Assembly: GCA_937982495.1 (NCBI GenBank) | Contig: CALJLX010000397.1 | Span: 1-5,757 of the forward strand | Length of the DNA: 5,757 nucleotides | Source of the DNA: an uncultured Desulfuromonas sp. | Lineage (GTDB): Bacteria > Desulfobacterota > Desulfuromonadia > Desulfuromonadales > Trichloromonadaceae | Direction: 5' to 3' | Shown here: positions 5,287 through 5,757 of the stretch, in pieces | How the letters are laid out: every line of letters starts with the position of its first letter | Numbering within the stretch: the stretch's first letter is position 1 | Translations under genes and position numbers: made by a program | The notes under the pieces: model-generated | Database searches by the model: none | Seen by the model: only the letters and a program-made list of their open reading frames with translations | What the model was told of the DNA's origin: nothing

Positions 5287-5757
5287 TTACCATGGCGTCA
5301 CATCGTTCCAGCGCTGGTTGTTCCAGGACCCAGTCATGGTTTCATGACAGGCCGGCCAGGCATTGTTCATCAGGCGGGGAAAGACCCCGTTGTCCCCGGA
5401 ACCCGGCGATCCCCCGGACGCGACCTGGCCGCGATGGTTGGCGTCCAGGCAGTCGGTGCGCATCAGCCGCCCGAGGCCGGAAACATGGGGGGCGTGACAC
5501 TTGGAGCAGGAGAAATTGTGCTCGACGTTGTTCCCCCAGCCCTTCACCGTCTCGTGGATGCGGTCGACGCTCTTGAAGGGGGTATTCTTGTTGACGCCGT
5601 CGGTCAGACTCTCCTTGGGATGGCAACGCAGGCATAGCCCGGCGAAGCGGTCAGCATCTTCGTTCATTTTCAGGGACGGGCCGTTACCGGCGCCATTGCC
5701 GGTGCCGAAGACCTTGCGGTCGAGCTGCACGTTGCTCGCGGTCAACTCGGTGCCGAG
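5287..5757 (-). CDS. C-terminal part of a multihaem c-type cytochrome (5' end outside window)
   Basis: This frame is open from the window edge to a TAA stop at 5289-5287, giving 156 residues; the true start lies upstream, and the internal TTG at 5745 is not a credible start. Two canonical haem c sites are visible: CLRCH (local residues 42-46, 5634-5620) and CSKCH (residues 84-88, 5508-5494). Possible axial His ligands nearby are H68, H80, H91 and H108. Two further cysteines do not form CXXCH: C103 in CLDANH and C137, which is followed directly by His. Family knowledge: CXXCH proteins are exported and receive covalent haem in the periplasm. From memory, similar tails (RLMRT-C-LD..H, a Gly/Ser-rich loop, a Trp/Asn-rich end) occur in large Desulfuromonadales multihaem cytochromes; I did not search. 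The total haem count, localisation and named identity cannot be told from this fragment. The next gene starts 14 bases after the stop. Confidence 0.9.
   Translation of the reverse strand, partial: LGTELTASNVQLDRKVFGTGNGAGNGPSLKMNEDADRFAGLCLRCHPKESLTDGVNKNTPFKSVDRIHETVKGWGNNVEHNFSCSKCHAPHVSGLGRLMRTDCLDANHRGQVASGGSPGSGDNGVFPRLMNNAWPACHETMTGSWNNQRWNDVTPW

Noticed and set aside
1070..5347. Long plus-strand open frames at 1070-2464, 2471-3817 and 4187-5347 (also 269-994)
   Set aside because: Within the giant gene all four are in exact codon register with its minus-strand frame. They stay open because the sense strand rarely uses TTA, CTA or TCA; they end exactly at such sense codons (L937 TTA at 2464, S486 TCA at 3817, L1427 CTA at 994). 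Their translations are low-complexity Gly/Ala/Val/Arg with no domain, and the last runs out of the giant gene into the cytochrome gene. Only the minus frame gives coherent domains.
5287..5745. TTG at 5745 as the cytochrome start
   Set aside because: The frame is open to the window edge (residues LGTE precede it), there is no signal peptide after it, and a c-type cytochrome must be exported. The gene is truncated by the window, not started here.

Overview
The window is GC-rich DNA carrying two genes, both read from the minus strand and neither complete. It reads like a Desulfuromonadales-type (Geobacter-like) metal- or electrode-respiring deltaproteobacterium. The reasons are a multihaem-type c cytochrome tail with Gly/Asn-rich surroundings, the particular style of the FN3 repeats, and their adjacency. 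This placement is inferred from protein style, not from a marker gene.

Layout, in the direction of transcription (high to low coordinates). Positions 5757-5287 hold the C-terminal 156 residues of a c-type cytochrome with two CXXCH haem sites. After a 14-base gap containing a Shine-Dalgarno-like purine run, a giant gene starts at ATG 5272-5270. It stays open for 1757 codons to the window edge without meeting a stop. The encoded protein has a signal peptide, an array of eight beta-propeller (SBBP-like) repeats, one FN3 domain, a second array of eight propeller repeats, then a run of FN3 domains. Two of those FN3 domains are each interrupted by a LamG/concanavalin-like domain at the same internal position; the second insertion is cut by the window edge.

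How the genes may work together: the tight spacing implies one transcript. The products would be an exported haem protein and a very large exported multidomain protein of the adhesin or scaffold kind, consistent with a cell-surface or extracellular electron-transfer or attachment complex. That joint role is inference. The operon's promoter, the cytochrome N-terminus and the giant protein's C-terminus (where any anchor or sorting signal would lie) are all outside the window.

No RNA genes, mobile elements, CRISPR arrays or terminators were seen. The long plus-strand open frames are codon-register mirror images of the giant gene and are not annotated as genes. No stretch over 300 bases lacks a gene.
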